DNA of 64,000 nucleotides. Origin: Mastacembelus armatus (Eukaryota > Chordata > Actinopteri > Synbranchiformes > Mastacembelidae). Numbering within the stretch: position 1 is the stretch's first letter; each line of letters starts with the position of its first letter. Position numbers and translations under genes: made by a program. The stretch spans positions 12,779,357 through 12,843,356 of the forward strand of contig NC_046640.1 of assembly GCF_900324485.2 (NCBI RefSeq). Direction: 5' to 3'. Below, piece after piece: positions 31,794-43,376 of the stretch. Under the pieces are notes generated by a model. That model was not told where the DNA came from. It saw only the letters and a list, made by a program, of their open reading frames with translations, and searched no databases.

Positions 31794-32478
31794 TTATCTG
31801 TATTTCTCAGACAGGGCACGAGCCACGGAAGCCAAGAACTTGTCCAGAGCCACGTGGACCTCAGGGGTGAAGTCATTGGGGAACTTGATGGCCAAGACCA
31901 CGATGAGGTTGTGACCAAGAATCTGTGGTAAAAGGTCAATCACACACGTTAATGAGTTTCCACTTCATATAACCTATACAAATGGCAGGTTTATTTTAAA
32001 TGTACTGAATGTATCGACGTCAGCAGCCTACAGATACAGTAATGACAGACTTCAGTCTGAAAATGCACATAAATTACAGGCACCTTGAAGTTAGCAGGGT
32101 CCACTTTCAGAGTGAAGGCGTGCAGCTCACTGAGGTTCAGAAGACCCGCAGTCAGGTCATCGATTTTGCCCACAGCTTCAGTCACTCCCGTCACCACGGT
32201 TTTTCCGTGTTTCTTCACCGGGGCAGAGCCAGGACTCAGGTCCTTCCAGTGGGAGAAGTAAGTCTTGGTCTGCGGGTACACCACCAGCATCCTGCATAAA
32301 ACAGGAGAATGAGAGAGTGAATGTCAATCAGTCATTGTTAGAGCAGGTTACAGCAGTAGTCAGCATGTTGTCATATTTACCTGGCCAGAGCATCCGCACC
32401 GATTTCACCCTCCTTGCCAGACACTTTAGCCCAGAAGGCCTTGACTGTGTCCTTGTCCTTAGCACTGAGACTGGTCAT
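31794..32478 (-). CDS. alpha-type globin, array alpha1 (adult-like)
   Basis: Exons are 32381-32478, 32084-32291 and 31794-31922; 144 residues with Met, one more than alpha-a/b/c because of an extra residue in the start [16 protein letters not shown]. An in-frame ATG further upstream lies beyond the normal globin start and is ignored. Exon 2 reads [20 protein letters not shown] then [10 protein letters not shown] and [10 protein letters not shown]; exon 3 reads [18 protein letters not shown] and ends ALSEKYR. TATAAAA is at 32533-32539 and AATAAA at 31734-31739. It is head to head with beta1, 3.26 kb away. Its exon 2 type is shared only with alpha5. Confidence 0.96.
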
Positions 32479-32519
32479 CCTGCCTTTGTTTGACTGGTTG
32501 TTGAATACCATGATCAGTC

Positions 32520-32640
32520 CAAACCACGAGGGTTTTATACTTGAAAGAAAGTGAGGACACACCCCAGAGCACCTCCAAGATAGGCTGCACAAGGCGGCCC
32601 CAGTGATGGGTGGCAGTTTACATGAGATAAAGGAAAATCT
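32520..32640 (-). promoter_or_regulatory. array alpha promoter (same in all five units)
   Basis: On the minus strand: TATAAAA (32533-32539), a CACC element complementary to cacacccc (32550-32557), AGATAG (complement region near 32577-32582) and GAGATAAAG near 32623-32631. The equivalents lie at +6328, +10898, +15480 and +20049 bp. Erythroid control by GATA1 and KLF-type factors is inferred from the motifs. Confidence 0.7.
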
Positions 32641-32699
32641 TCCCACGGCGGCTCTGGTACCAAACCTCCAATTACCAAAGTCACAAATGATCACAAGGA

Positions 32700-35600
32700 A
32701 AAAATGTCACCATACATATATATGTGCGTGTGTAATAATAGCAATAGAGCAATAGAGCCTACATTTTCAATTTAGTCCATTTTGCAAATATATGTCTTCT
32801 TTGAATAGAGCAATAGAGCAAAATAAATGTTAGTCACTTTCTCTAATTAAACACATATTAAAGCTGATTTTAGTGTCTACAGTTATTCTTCTCAGATATG
32901 ACAGGATGAAGGTTTTTCTTTGTTAAAAGCTGAAACAAGCACAGACCAAGAAGGTCAACTGCAAACAGGTTTCAAATCTAGATCCTGCAATCAAATAATA
33001 TTAAAAGATTTTTTTATCAATTGGAAACCTTCCAAAGTGATGATTTAAGTCATTTTCTGTGTGTCCTGCCAATACATGGTGTGTTTCTAAGTCTTATCTT
33101 GCCCAAAACACTACAGCTGTAAGGGTGGATCCACTCCAAAGAAGGAACAGATAAGCTTTTCTCTCAGTGTGTAGTTCAACTGATAGTGTAAAGTCTTAAG
33201 CTGCTGTCTTCAATAACTGGAAATATTCACAGAACATATGCAAACACAGGGTGAACTCAGTGTTTTTCTATGTAAAGTGGCATAAGTTATAACCCAGTCA
33301 GCAGAGTAGCTATTTTATGGCTGATGCCTTTTAAAGGTAGAGCAGCTTATGATATAATGAAATGTTTAATTTTGCTACTGCCCAGCCAGTTTGATTTAGA
33401 TGATCAGGTTGATCATAGCTGTGTAATATCATTTATTAAAATAACATTTTGGTGTACATCATAGGTACGTATGGTTGTTATCTTAGTGATTCCTCCCAAA
33501 GACAAACAGCTGTGGAGGATGTGCCCAGTTATTGCATTGTTTAAAAAAAATAACATTTGTTGACAGTGAAAACACTGAGAAACAATACAGAATGAAACCC
33601 ATCTCTGGTCAGTTTGTGGAAACACAATCTCTTCTTGACAATATAATATCGTTTAGTGTTTTTTGTTTGTTTGTTTTAGCTTTACATAGCCCATGCCCAT
33701 CCAACATGCACAAGTCACATCTACAAAAATGTTATTGGTGTTTTTACTGTTGTGTGATCAAAACTTCTAGCTCACCTGTCAATCCTGCAAGATGAACTTG
33801 CTTCTTTTTGCAGGAACTGTCTCAGTGTTAAACTAGTTCAGAGACTCCTTTGGGTCTGTGATCACAGCTTTCTACAACCTCATCAGTCCTGTTAAACCAT
33901 GCTGATTAAAGGGAATAACATCTAAACACCATCATGTAGACAGAGACCACTATTTCCAGAAAGTCACAGAACAATGACCCTTAAGATTAACACAAAACAT
34001 TGTAGTAATCTTCTGTTTATGATGGTGTTTAGGTGAAAGTTATTCAAGAACTTAATCAGCTGGGTGCATTGAAGCGCTCTTTAGTGGACCTTCAATAGCC
34101 TGGACTGTAAATTATAAAGGCAACATGAGTCAGAAAAAAACATAACAAACCAAATATAAAACACATACAAGAAAAGTTATTTTATTCAGTTTTTTAGAAA
34201 CACATTTTTACCATCATCTACATGACTATTAAAATATCCTGCAGTACATGCAGTAATTCAAACTGTTTTTATATTGAAAAACGGCAATAAAAAGTGTGGT
34301 CCACATTTCTAAAATGCACAGATCAAAAGGAAATACCGCGTAGAATACATAATGCTTTAATAATATGTGATTACATAAAGTAGGTCTGACCTTAAAAATT
34401 CTAAAGGTATAAAAATATAGATTCTAAAAAATATATATAAAAAAACAGTTTTGATAATAACTGTTGTTTTAAAGTTCATATGAAAAATAAGCAATATATT
34501 TATAACCAAATCTAAATTGTAGCACTACTCACTAAAGATAATCAGTCTCCATTTTGCAAATATATGTCTTCTTTGAAATGCCTTTCACTAAAGTAGACAA
34601 GCTATTTTCATTATGCCATACAAATGAATATATTTAGACTATTGTTGCTAATGCAGGATGGAGAATTTAAACAACTATGAAAACTATACAGTTTTAATAT
34701 CCAGATTTTAATGTTGAGGATAGTGGTATACATATTTTAATATCGCATGGGGCCACTAGTTACCTTGTAATCTTTTTTTAAAAGGATCAGATATATGAAT
34801 TTATGTGTCTGGTGGATTCTCTCTGGAAAGAGGAAAATTATTTGACTAACTCAATTAAACATATGTAAATTAGCAAAACAATTTTTTTTTTCAAATGCTC
34901 TAAACAAATTTGATTAATACAAGTGAAAAAAAGTCGTTTAAAACATTGCATTATCTCAACTATTACTCAATTGTTTCAGTGCAACAATGCTTTGGTGTAT
35001 AGTGAAATATAAAATTAGGCATTTGTGCATCTGAAATAACATCTGAAGACAGATTAGCGCTCTGGCCTGCAATTTGAAATATCTGTTACTTGACCTTTGA
35101 CCTCGGGTGATCATTCCATTTTTTAAAATGTATTTTAAAATTTTAATGTGATTCTTTAACATTGTTTTGTTTATTTGAATGTGATTCTTCGATTTATTTA
35201 TTAATTTTTGCTCATTTAGTTTGATCCTTCAACAGTCTGCACTGAAATGTAAAATTGCTGTCCAAGGTGCTGATCCTGGGACCAGCTGTAGCCACTTATG
35301 CTGTGCATTTGACTAACAAACTGACCTTAGTCCATCCCAGTATGAAAAAGACTGTGGCATTTACCCCAGTTTGTGATCAGTTGAGTTTGGACCTGTGTGA
35401 TACAAAGGGATCAGTCAAAGGAAAAACTGTATGTATGTTGTAATATCAGAATTAGTGTCGGTCTGACGCTGCTTGTATGACTTTGCGATGTTAAATGGGA
35501 AGGGGAGGGGGTCCCTATAGTCCCTATCAGGGGTCGGCCTTTAAGACCAAACCTTTTCCTCTCTCTAGGCAACAGTCTTAGTTTGGCAGATACGCCTTTC
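32700..35600. other. alpha1-beta1 intergenic region
   Basis: This 2.9-kb stretch has no gene. It includes the GATA-bearing block and the 1.7 kb absent from units 2-4. Several AT-rich simple tracts are present. Confidence 0.6.
33105..33185. promoter_or_regulatory. conserved GATA-bearing block upstream of alpha1
   Basis: The segment ctgtaagggtggatccactc followed by aaagaaggaacagataagctt is preserved upstream of every array alpha (also near 39220, 43795, 48375 and 53035) and in diverged form upstream of alpha-b (about 22840). It contains a consensus AGATAAG. It lies about 0.4-0.65 kb from the array alpha starts. Confidence 0.55.
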
Positions 35601-35739
35601 ACTTATCGTTGTGGCAAATCCATATCAGATTACTTGTCCAGCCCACCACGCGCCCAACCTCATGCCTTTAAAAGTTGCATCTGGTTTTCGGTGAACACAT
35701 GAGCCAGTGACCTGTACAGGGAAATCTGCAGCTGCCAAA
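35590..35739 (+). promoter_or_regulatory. array beta promoter (same in four units)
   Basis: A TATA-like TTTAAAA lies at 35667-35673, about 70 bp before the ATG. Upstream are a C-rich ccaccacgcgccc element (CACC-like) and GATA motifs (cttatc at 35602-35607, agatac near 35588). Equivalent sequences precede beta2, beta3 and beta4. Confidence 0.6.
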
Positions 35740-36365
35740 ATGGTTGAATGGACAGACTTCGAGCGCGCCACTATCCAGAACATCTTCTCCAAGATCGACT
35801 ATGATGTCGTGGGCCCTGCTGCTCTCACCAGGTCAGACATGTTTCCTGTTCATTAACATTATTTGTGCATTAAGATGCCTATTGTAGTATTTCAGGTTAA
35901 GGGTGTTTAATCTGTTTTAGGTGTCTGGTTGTCTACCCCTGGACTCAGAGGTATTTTGCTAAATTTGGAAACCTCTACAATGCCGATGCAATCTCCGCAA
36001 ACCCGAATGTTAAAGCTCACGGGAAAACCGTCCTTTGCGGTCTGGAGCGAGCTGTGAAGAACCTGGACAACATCAAGGCAGAATATACAGAGCTGAGTGT
36101 GCTGCACTCCGAGAAACTGCAAGTGGACCCCGACAACTTCCTGGTAACGTACAATAAATCAGAGTGTTGCATAATAATTTCCAAAACGCCTCACCCTTCA
36201 TGTTGCTGATGTTCTCTGGTGCTTGTTGTGTTGCAGCTGCTGGCTGACTGTCTGACAGTGGTGATTGCTGCTCAGCTGGGTGAAGACTTCACTGCTGATG
36301 TCCATGCAGCTTTTCAGAAGTTCCTGGCAGTGGTGGTTTCAGCCCTGAGAAAGCAGTACTACTAG
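35740..36365 (+). CDS. beta-type globin, array beta1 (adult-like, C-terminal Tyr)
   Basis: Exons are 35740-35831, 35921-36143 and 36237-36365; 147 residues with Met. It starts [20 protein letters not shown], followed by [20 protein letters not shown] in exon 2, distal His in VKAHGK and proximal His with Ser F9 in [15 protein letters not shown]. Two features stand out: exon 2 ends in Leu where most betas have Arg or Lys, and the last codon is TAC (Tyr) rather than CAC (His) at HC3. AATAAA is at 36442-36447. Adult type is inferred from similarity to adult fish betas with IFSxxDYDxxGP. Confidence 0.95.
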
Positions 36366-37950
36366 AGAGCTGCAGCAGAAGAGAAGACCATCACATGCTG
36401 ATTAGTTCTTCAGTCTCTGTCTTTATCATGTCTCAAAGTCAAATAAAACAATAGCAATATTCAACATGGTATTTGTGTATGATCATTCTTCAAACAGACA
36501 TAAACGTGAAAAAGGTATTTAGGATTAGAGACAAAACTTTCAGTAATAATCTTTGGACCTGTAGTTGATAGGGCACAACAGCTGGTGATATGTGGTAAAG
36601 AGTCTCCACATGCAGCACAGTGACAAACCGCTGCCTAATAAAATCCAAACAAATTAGATTTTGCTATTGTGGCGGCCATTGTCTTTCTCATCAAAAAGGA
36701 AAGAGGAGTGGAAAGAATTGCTATATGAATAACTCCACACAAGATCTGTTGTTGCCATTCATTGATCCTAATTTTGGTTTGTCAGTAAATGAAAACTAGA
36801 ATTTAAAAGAAAAAGTTAACATATGTCACATGTACTATATTTATATTCATAGTTTTCCCCACGGTCAGGGATTAAGTTACCAAATATTATGCACTATGTT
36901 CTTTTTCCATTCAAACAGTGAAAGCTTTGATTCAGACTAGTTTTGACCTCAATGAGGCCATCTTGTAATGTTGAGAGGGGGTTTGCTGTGGTGAATGCAG
37001 TGCCAAAAATAACTGTGATCAGTAAAACAATAAAATGAGTTCATATTTGGCAATAACTGGATCCAGTTTAAGCAAATGGATAAAAGATGTGGGCCGAGAA
37101 TAGAACCTTGCGATACACCTGATGAGAGAGAAGCCGGAAAAGAGGAGTGATTGTCAGTTGATTTACAGCAACCAAGATGTTATTTGCTGATGTGGAGCAG
37201 ACTGTGCTGTGACGACAAATAAAGCTGGACTGGAATTTTTTTTTTTGTTTGTTTTTTTTTTTGGAGGAGTTGCTGAGAAGCTGTTTTAAAATGATCACAT
37301 ACAGCACAATGTTTAATACTAAATTTTTTAATAAGCAATAAAAATGTGTTTTGATTTTCCTGTTTAGGAAGAGGCAAATAGCACAGAGGGAGTCCAGCTG
37401 TTTCAATATCCTGATAAGACATTGAAGAAACTGCAAAGACAGTAAAGAGTTTTGTATTTTGTTTTCTTTTTAAAAAGCATCAAAAATGATACAGCCTAGA
37501 GTCGTTTGCAATGTCCCAAGAACTTAAACATTGTTAACATGCCTGAGATTAACTGTGTTAAAATGTCAAGAGACTCTGAAGAGATGACTTCAATCATCAT
37601 CTAGAGGTTGAGTCATGGTAACTGGAATTCTAGTATTTTTTCTTGGCCATCTAGCCACTGGAGTAGAAGTTCAGTTGCCATGACTCAACCTCTATATAAC
37701 TTCACCCAGATGACTGAGAATCTACACAGACTTCAACCATCTTGTTTTGTTCAAAGACATTCAATTTAAAATTAGCCCAAATGAAACAGAAAGAGAAAAC
37801 CAGAAGGTTTGGAAGTTTGGGTTTTCACCACAAACATCATGTAAACAATTAATGGATTATCAAAATGGTGATTTTCTGTTGATTGACTAATTCATTTATG
37901 AATTAATATGTCAGCTGTAATGTTACTAAGCATTAAATCAGTTTCTTAGT
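36366..37950. other. beta1-alpha2 tail-to-tail spacer
   Basis: No gene. It holds T-rich tracts near 37237-37262 that vary between units, and the AP-1/MARE palindrome at 37602-37694. The equivalents lie at 40946-42520, 45519-47102 and 50097-51671. Confidence 0.65.
37602..37694. repeat. palindrome with TGAGTCAT core in each arm, unit 1
   Basis: Arms 37602-37632 and 37664-37694 (31 bp each, about 28 pair) flank a 31-bp loop. Each arm contains TGAGTCAT/ATGACTCA, the core of AP-1 and NF-E2 sites. Copies are at 42172-42264, 46754-46846 and 51323-51415. It could be an old MITE or a regulatory palindrome. Confidence 0.85.
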
Positions 37951-38121
37951 CTGTGGTGTTGATGAGATTTTAAATGTTGACATTTGATTTTGACTTCTAA
38001 ATGACACAAACCATCACAGAAGAACCAGCAAACAAATTGTTTGAAGTTTTGCCTTCATGCATTTATTAAACATTGTGCAGAATCAGCTCATGCTGCAGTC
38101 TCTCTGCTCTTCTCCTGCACT

Positions 38122-38806
38122 TTATCTGTATTTCTCAGACAGGGCACGAGCCACGGAAGCCAAGAACTTGTCCAGAGCCACGTGGACCTCAGGGGTGAAG
38201 TCATTGGGGAACTTCATGGCCAAGACCACGATGAGGTTGTGACCAAGAATCTGTGGTAAAAGGTCAATCACACACGTTAATGAGTTTCCACTTCATATAA
38301 CCTATACAAATGGCAGGTTTATTTTAAATGTACTGAATGTATCGACGTCAGCAGCCTACAGATACAGTAATGACAGACTTCAGTCTGAAAATGCACATAA
38401 ATTACAGGCACCTTGAAGTTAGCAGGGTCCACTTTCAGAGTGAAGGCGTGCAGCTCACTGAGGCTCAGAAGACCCGCAGTCAGGTCATCGATTTTGCCCA
38501 CAGCTTCAGTTACTCCCATCATCACGGTTTTTCCGTGTTTCTTCACCGGGGCAGAGCCAGGACTCAGGTTCTTCCAGTGGGAGAAGTAAGTCTTGGTCTG
38601 CGGGTACACCACCAGCATCCTGCATAAAACAGGAGAATGAGAGAGTGAATGTCAATCAGTCATTGTTAGAGCAGGTTACAGCAGTAGTCAGCATGTTGTC
38701 ATATTTACCTGGCCAGAGCATCCGCACCGATTTCACCCTCCTTGCCAGACACTTTAGCCCAGAAGGCCTTGACTGTGTCCTTGTCCTTAGCACTGAGACT
38801 GGTCAT
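38122..38806 (-). CDS. alpha-type globin, array alpha2
   Basis: Exons are 38709-38806, 38412-38619 and 38122-38250; 144 residues. Exon 2 is of the inner type ([29 protein letters not shown]). It differs from alpha3 and alpha4 by Met for Ile in exon 3 (LAMKFPNDF). Promoter and AATAAA are as in alpha1. It is head to head with beta2 across 1.51 kb. Confidence 0.96.
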
Positions 38807-40319
38807 CCTGCCTTTGTTTGACTGGTTGTTGAATACCATGATCAGTCCAAACCACGAGGGTTTTATACTTGAAAGAAAGTGAGGACACACCCCAGAGCAC
38901 CTCCAAGATAGGCTGCACAAGGCGGCCCCAGTGATGGGTGGCAGTTTACATGAGATAAAGGAAAATCTTCCCATGGCGACTCTGGTACCAAACCTCCAAT
39001 TACCAAAGTCACAAATGATCACAAGGAAAAAGCTGCCACCATGACCAAATTAAAAACTGAGGCCATTTGAAATGTAGCCTAACTCATTAAAAACCATAAT
39101 GCAGAAATAAAGCAAAATAATTGATTTTTTAACTGGAAACCTTCCAGTGTATGAATTCAAGTCATTTTTTGTGTGTCCTACCAATACATGGTGTGATTCT
39201 AAGTCTTGCCCAAAACACTACAGCTGTAAGGGTGGATCCACTCCAAAGAAGGAACAGATAAGCTTTTCCCTCAGTGTGTAGTTCAACTGATGGTGCGAAG
39301 TTATAAGCTGCTGTCTTCAATAACTGGAAATAGTTACAGAAAATATGTGAACACAGGGTGAACTCTATTTTTTCTACATAAACAATTTGGCATCAGTAAT
39401 AATTAAATCAGCAGAGTAGTTGTTTTATGGCTGATGACCTTTAGATGTAAAGTACTGAATAAAAAAATGTTTCATTTTGTTACTGTCCAGACAGTTTGAC
39501 TTTAGATAATGACAGTGATCACAGCTGTTAAGATATTACACCACTTGTTTCACTAACCTGCTAATACCTGCTAAGGTGAAACATCATTTATTAAAGTACC
39601 ATTTTGGTGGAGATCATAGGCAACGCTTACAGTGGTTGTTATCTTAGTGACCCCACCCAAAAAAACAGCAGCTTTCTGAACAAACCAGCTGTTGCTGTGA
39701 CAGCATTTTTCAGAATTCATAGAATATTTTTGGTATATCAATGTGTTTCTGGAACATGTTTGTTTATTTTCATGGGATCCTTTATGACTTTTTTGCTTAT
39801 TTAGTTTGATCCTTCAACAGTCTGCACTGAAATGTAAAATTGCTGTCCAAGGTGCTGATCCTGGGACCAGCTGTAGCCACTTGTGCTGTGCATCTGACTA
39901 ACCAACTGACCTTAGTCCATCCCAGTATGAAAAAGACTGTGGCATTTACCCCAGTTTGTGATCAGTTGAGTTTGGACCTGTGTGATACAAAGGGATCAGT
40001 CAAAGTCTGTATGTATGTTTTAATATCAGAATTAGTGTCAGTCTGATGCTGCTTGTATGACTTTGCATTGTTAAATGGGAAGGGGAGGGGGTCCCTATAG
40101 TCCCTATCAGGGGTAGGCCTTTAAGACCAAACCTTTACCTCTCTCTAGGCAACAGTCTTAGTTTGGCAGATACGCCCTTCACTTATCGTTGTGGCAAATC
40201 CATATCAGATTACTTGTCCAGCCCACCACGCGCCCAACCTCATGCCTTTAAAAGTTGCATCTGGTTTTCGGTGAACACATGAGCCAGTGACCTGTACAGG
40301 GAAATCTGCAGCTGCCAAA

Positions 40320-40945
40320 ATGGTTGAATGGACAGACTTCGAGCGCGCCACCATCCAGAACATCTTCTCCAAGATCGACTATGATGTCGTGGGCCCTGCT
40401 GCTCTCACCAGGTCAGACATGTTTCCTGTTCATTAACATTATTTGTGCATTAAGATGCCTATTGTAGTATTTCAGGTTAAGGGTGTTTAATCTGTTTTAG
40501 GTGTCTGGTTGTCTACCCCTGGACTCAGAGGTATTTTGCTAAATTTGGAAACCTCTACAATGCCGATGCAATCTCCGCAAACCCGAATGTTAAAGCTCAC
40601 GGGAAAACCGTCCTTTGCGGTCTGGAGCGAGCTGTGAAGAACCTGGACAACATCAAGGCAGAATATACAGAGCTGAGCGTGCTGCACTCCGAGAAACTGC
40701 AAGTGGACCCCGACAACTTCCTGGTAACGTACAATAAATCAGAGTGTTGCATAATAATTTCCAAAACGCCTCACCCTTCATGTTGCTGATGTTCTCTGGT
40801 GCTTGTTGTGTTGCAGCTGCTGGCTGACTGTCTGACAGTGGTGATTGCTGCTCAGCTGGGTGAAGACTTCACTGCTGATGTCCATGCAGCTTTTCAGAAG
40901 TTCCTGGCAGTGGTGGTTTCAGCCCTGAGAAAGCAGTACCACTAG
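40320..40945 (+). CDS. beta-type globin, array beta2 (C-terminal His)
   Basis: Exons are 40320-40411, 40501-40723 and 40817-40945; 147 residues. The visible protein difference from beta1 is the last codon, CAC (His), giving the normal RKQYH end. Upstream it has the aaagtctgtatgtatgtttt variant shared with beta4, whereas beta1 and beta3 have aaaggaaaaactgtatgtat. Confidence 0.95.
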
Positions 40946-42171
40946 AGAGCTGCAGCAGAAGAGAAGACCATCACATGCTGATTAGTTCTTCAGTCTCTGT
41001 CTTTATCATGTCTCAAAGTCAAATAAAACAATAGCAATATTCAACATGGTATTTGTGTGTGATCATTCTTCAAACAGACATAAACGTGAAAAAGGTATTT
41101 AGGATTAGAGACAAAACTTTCAGTAATAATCTTTGGACCTGTAGTTGATAGGGCACAACAGCTGGTGATATGTGGTAAAGAGTCTCCACATGCAGCACAG
41201 TGACAAACCGCTGCCTAATAAAATCCAAACAAATTAGATTTTGCTATTGTGGCGGCCATTGTCTTTCTCATCAAAAAGGAAAGAGGAGTGGAAAGAATTG
41301 CTATATGAATAACTCCACACAAGATCTGTTGTTGCCATTCATTGATCCTAATTTTGGTTTGTCAGCAAATGAAAACTAGAATTTAAAAGAAAAGTTAACA
41401 TACGTCACATGTACTATATTTATATTCATAGTTTTCCCCACGGTCAGGGATTAAGTTACCAAATATTATGCACTATGTTCTTTTTCCATTCAAACAGTGA
41501 AAGCTTTGATTCAGACTAGTTTTGACCTCAATGAGACCATCTTTTAATGTTGAGAGGGGGTTTGCTGTGGTGAATGCAGTGCCAAAAATAACTGTGATCA
41601 GTAAAACAATAAAATGAGTTCATATTTGGCAATAACTGGATCCAGTTTAAGCAAATGGATAAAAGATGTGGGCCGAGAATAGAACCTTGCGATACACCTG
41701 ATGAGAGAGAAGCCGGAAAAGAGGAGTGATTGTCAGTTGATTTACAGCAACCAAGATGTTATTTGCTGATGTGGAGCAGACTGTGCTGTGATAACAAATA
41801 AAGCTGGACTGGAATTTTTTTTTTTTTTTTTTTTGGAGGAGTTGCTGAGAAACTGTTTTAAAATGATCACATACAGCATAATGTTTAATACTATATTTTT
41901 TAATAAGCAATAAAAATGTGTTTCGATTTTCCTGTTTAGGAAGAGGCAAATAGCACAGAGGGAGTCCAGCTGTTTCAATATCCTGAAAAAACATTGTAGA
42001 AACTACAAAGACAGTAAAGTGTTTCGTATTTTGTTTTCTTTTTAAAAACGTCAAAAATGATACAGCCTAGAGTCGTTTGCAATGTCCCAAGAACTTAAAC
42101 ATTGTTAACAGGTCTGAGATTAACTGTGTTAAAATGTCCCAGACTCTGAAGAGATGACTTCAATCATCATC

Positions 42172-42264
42172 TAGAGGTTGAGTCATGGTAACTGGACTTC
42201 TACTATTTTTTCTTGGCCATCTAGCCACTGGAGTAGAAGTTCAGTTGCCATGACTCAACCTCTA
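42172..42264. repeat. AP-1/MARE palindrome, unit 2
   Basis: Second copy of the palindrome described at 37602. The left arm carries ggacttcta, which pairs slightly better with the right arm than in unit 1. Confidence 0.85.
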
Positions 42265-42691
42265 TATAACTTCACCCAGATGACTGAGAATCTACACAGA
42301 CTTCAACCATCTTGTTTTGTTCAAAGACATTCAATTTAAAATTAGCCCAAATGAAACAGAAAGAGAAAACCAGAAGGTTTGGAGGTTTGGGTTTTCACCA
42401 CAAACATCATGTAAACAATTAATGGATTATCAAAATGGTGATTTTCTGTTGATTGACTAATTCATTTTTGAATTAATATGTCAGCTGTAATGTTACTAAG
42501 CATTAAATCAGTTTCTTAGTCTGTGGTGTTGATGAGATTTTAAATGTTGACATTTGATTTTGACTTCTAAATGACACAAACCATCACAGAAGAACCAGCA
42601 AACAAATTGTTTGAAGTTTTGCCTTCATGCATTTATTAAACATTGTGCAGAGTCAGCTCATGCTGCAGTCTCTCTGCTCTTCTCCTGCACT

Positions 42692-43376
42692 TTATCTGTA
42701 TTTCTCAGACAGGGCACGAGCCACGGAAGCCAAGAACTTGTCCAGAGCCACGTGGACCTCAGGGGTGAAGTCATTGGGGAACTTGATGGCCAAGACCACG
42801 ATGAGGTTGTGACCAAGAATCTGTGGTAAAAGGTCAATCACACACGTTAATGAGTTTCCACTTCATATAACCTATACAAATGGCAGGTTTATTTTAAATG
42901 TACTGAATGTATCGACGTCAGCAGCCTACAGATACAGTAATGACAGACTTCAGTCTGAAAATGCACATAAATTACAGGCACCTTGAAGTTAGCAGGGTCC
43001 ACTTTCAGAGTGAAGGCGTGCAGCTCACTGAGGCTCAGAAGACCCGCAGTCAGGTCATCGATTTTGCCCACAGCTTCAGTTACTCCCATCATCACGGTTT
43101 TTCCGTGTTTCTTCACCGGGGCAGAGCCAGGACTCAGGTTCTTCCAGTGGGAGAAGTAAGTCTTGGTCTGCGGGTACACCACCAGCATCCTGCATAAAAC
43201 AGGAGAATGAGAGAGTGAATGTCAATCAGTCATTGTTAGAGCAGGTTACAGCAGTAGTCAGCATGTTGTCATATTTACCTGGCCAGAGCATCCGCACCGA
43301 TTTCACCCTCCTTGCCAGACACTTTAGCCCAGAAGGCCTTGACTGTGTCCTTGTCCTTAGCACTGAGACTGGTCAT
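42692..43376 (-). CDS. alpha-type globin, array alpha3
   Basis: Exons are 43279-43376, 42982-43189 and 42692-42820; 144 residues. Exon 2 is of the inner type; exon 3 has LAIKFPNDF. The protein appears identical to alpha4. Confidence 0.96.

Larger units (their letters stand above)
31622..37950. repeat. globin array unit 1 (alpha1/beta1), 6.33 kb
   Basis: This is the first and longest unit. It matches units 2-4 almost base for base over the alpha gene, the beta gene and the beta-to-alpha spacer. It carries about 1.7 kb (roughly 33540-35205) between alpha and beta that units 2-4 lack. The same extra DNA recurs in diverged form beside alpha5, so it is probably ancestral. Confidence 0.92.
37951..42520. 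repeat. globin array unit 2 (alpha2/beta2), 4.57 kb
   Basis: Near-identical to units 3 and 4 in length and sequence. It lacks the 1.7 kb found in unit 1. Confidence 0.95.

Noticed and set aside
37068-37436. Open frame repeated in several array spacers (also 46221-46589, 41647-42054, 50799-51137)
   Set aside because: It recurs only because the spacer itself is duplicated. It crosses a variable homopolymer T-tract that changes its frame between units, so it is not under coding constraint.
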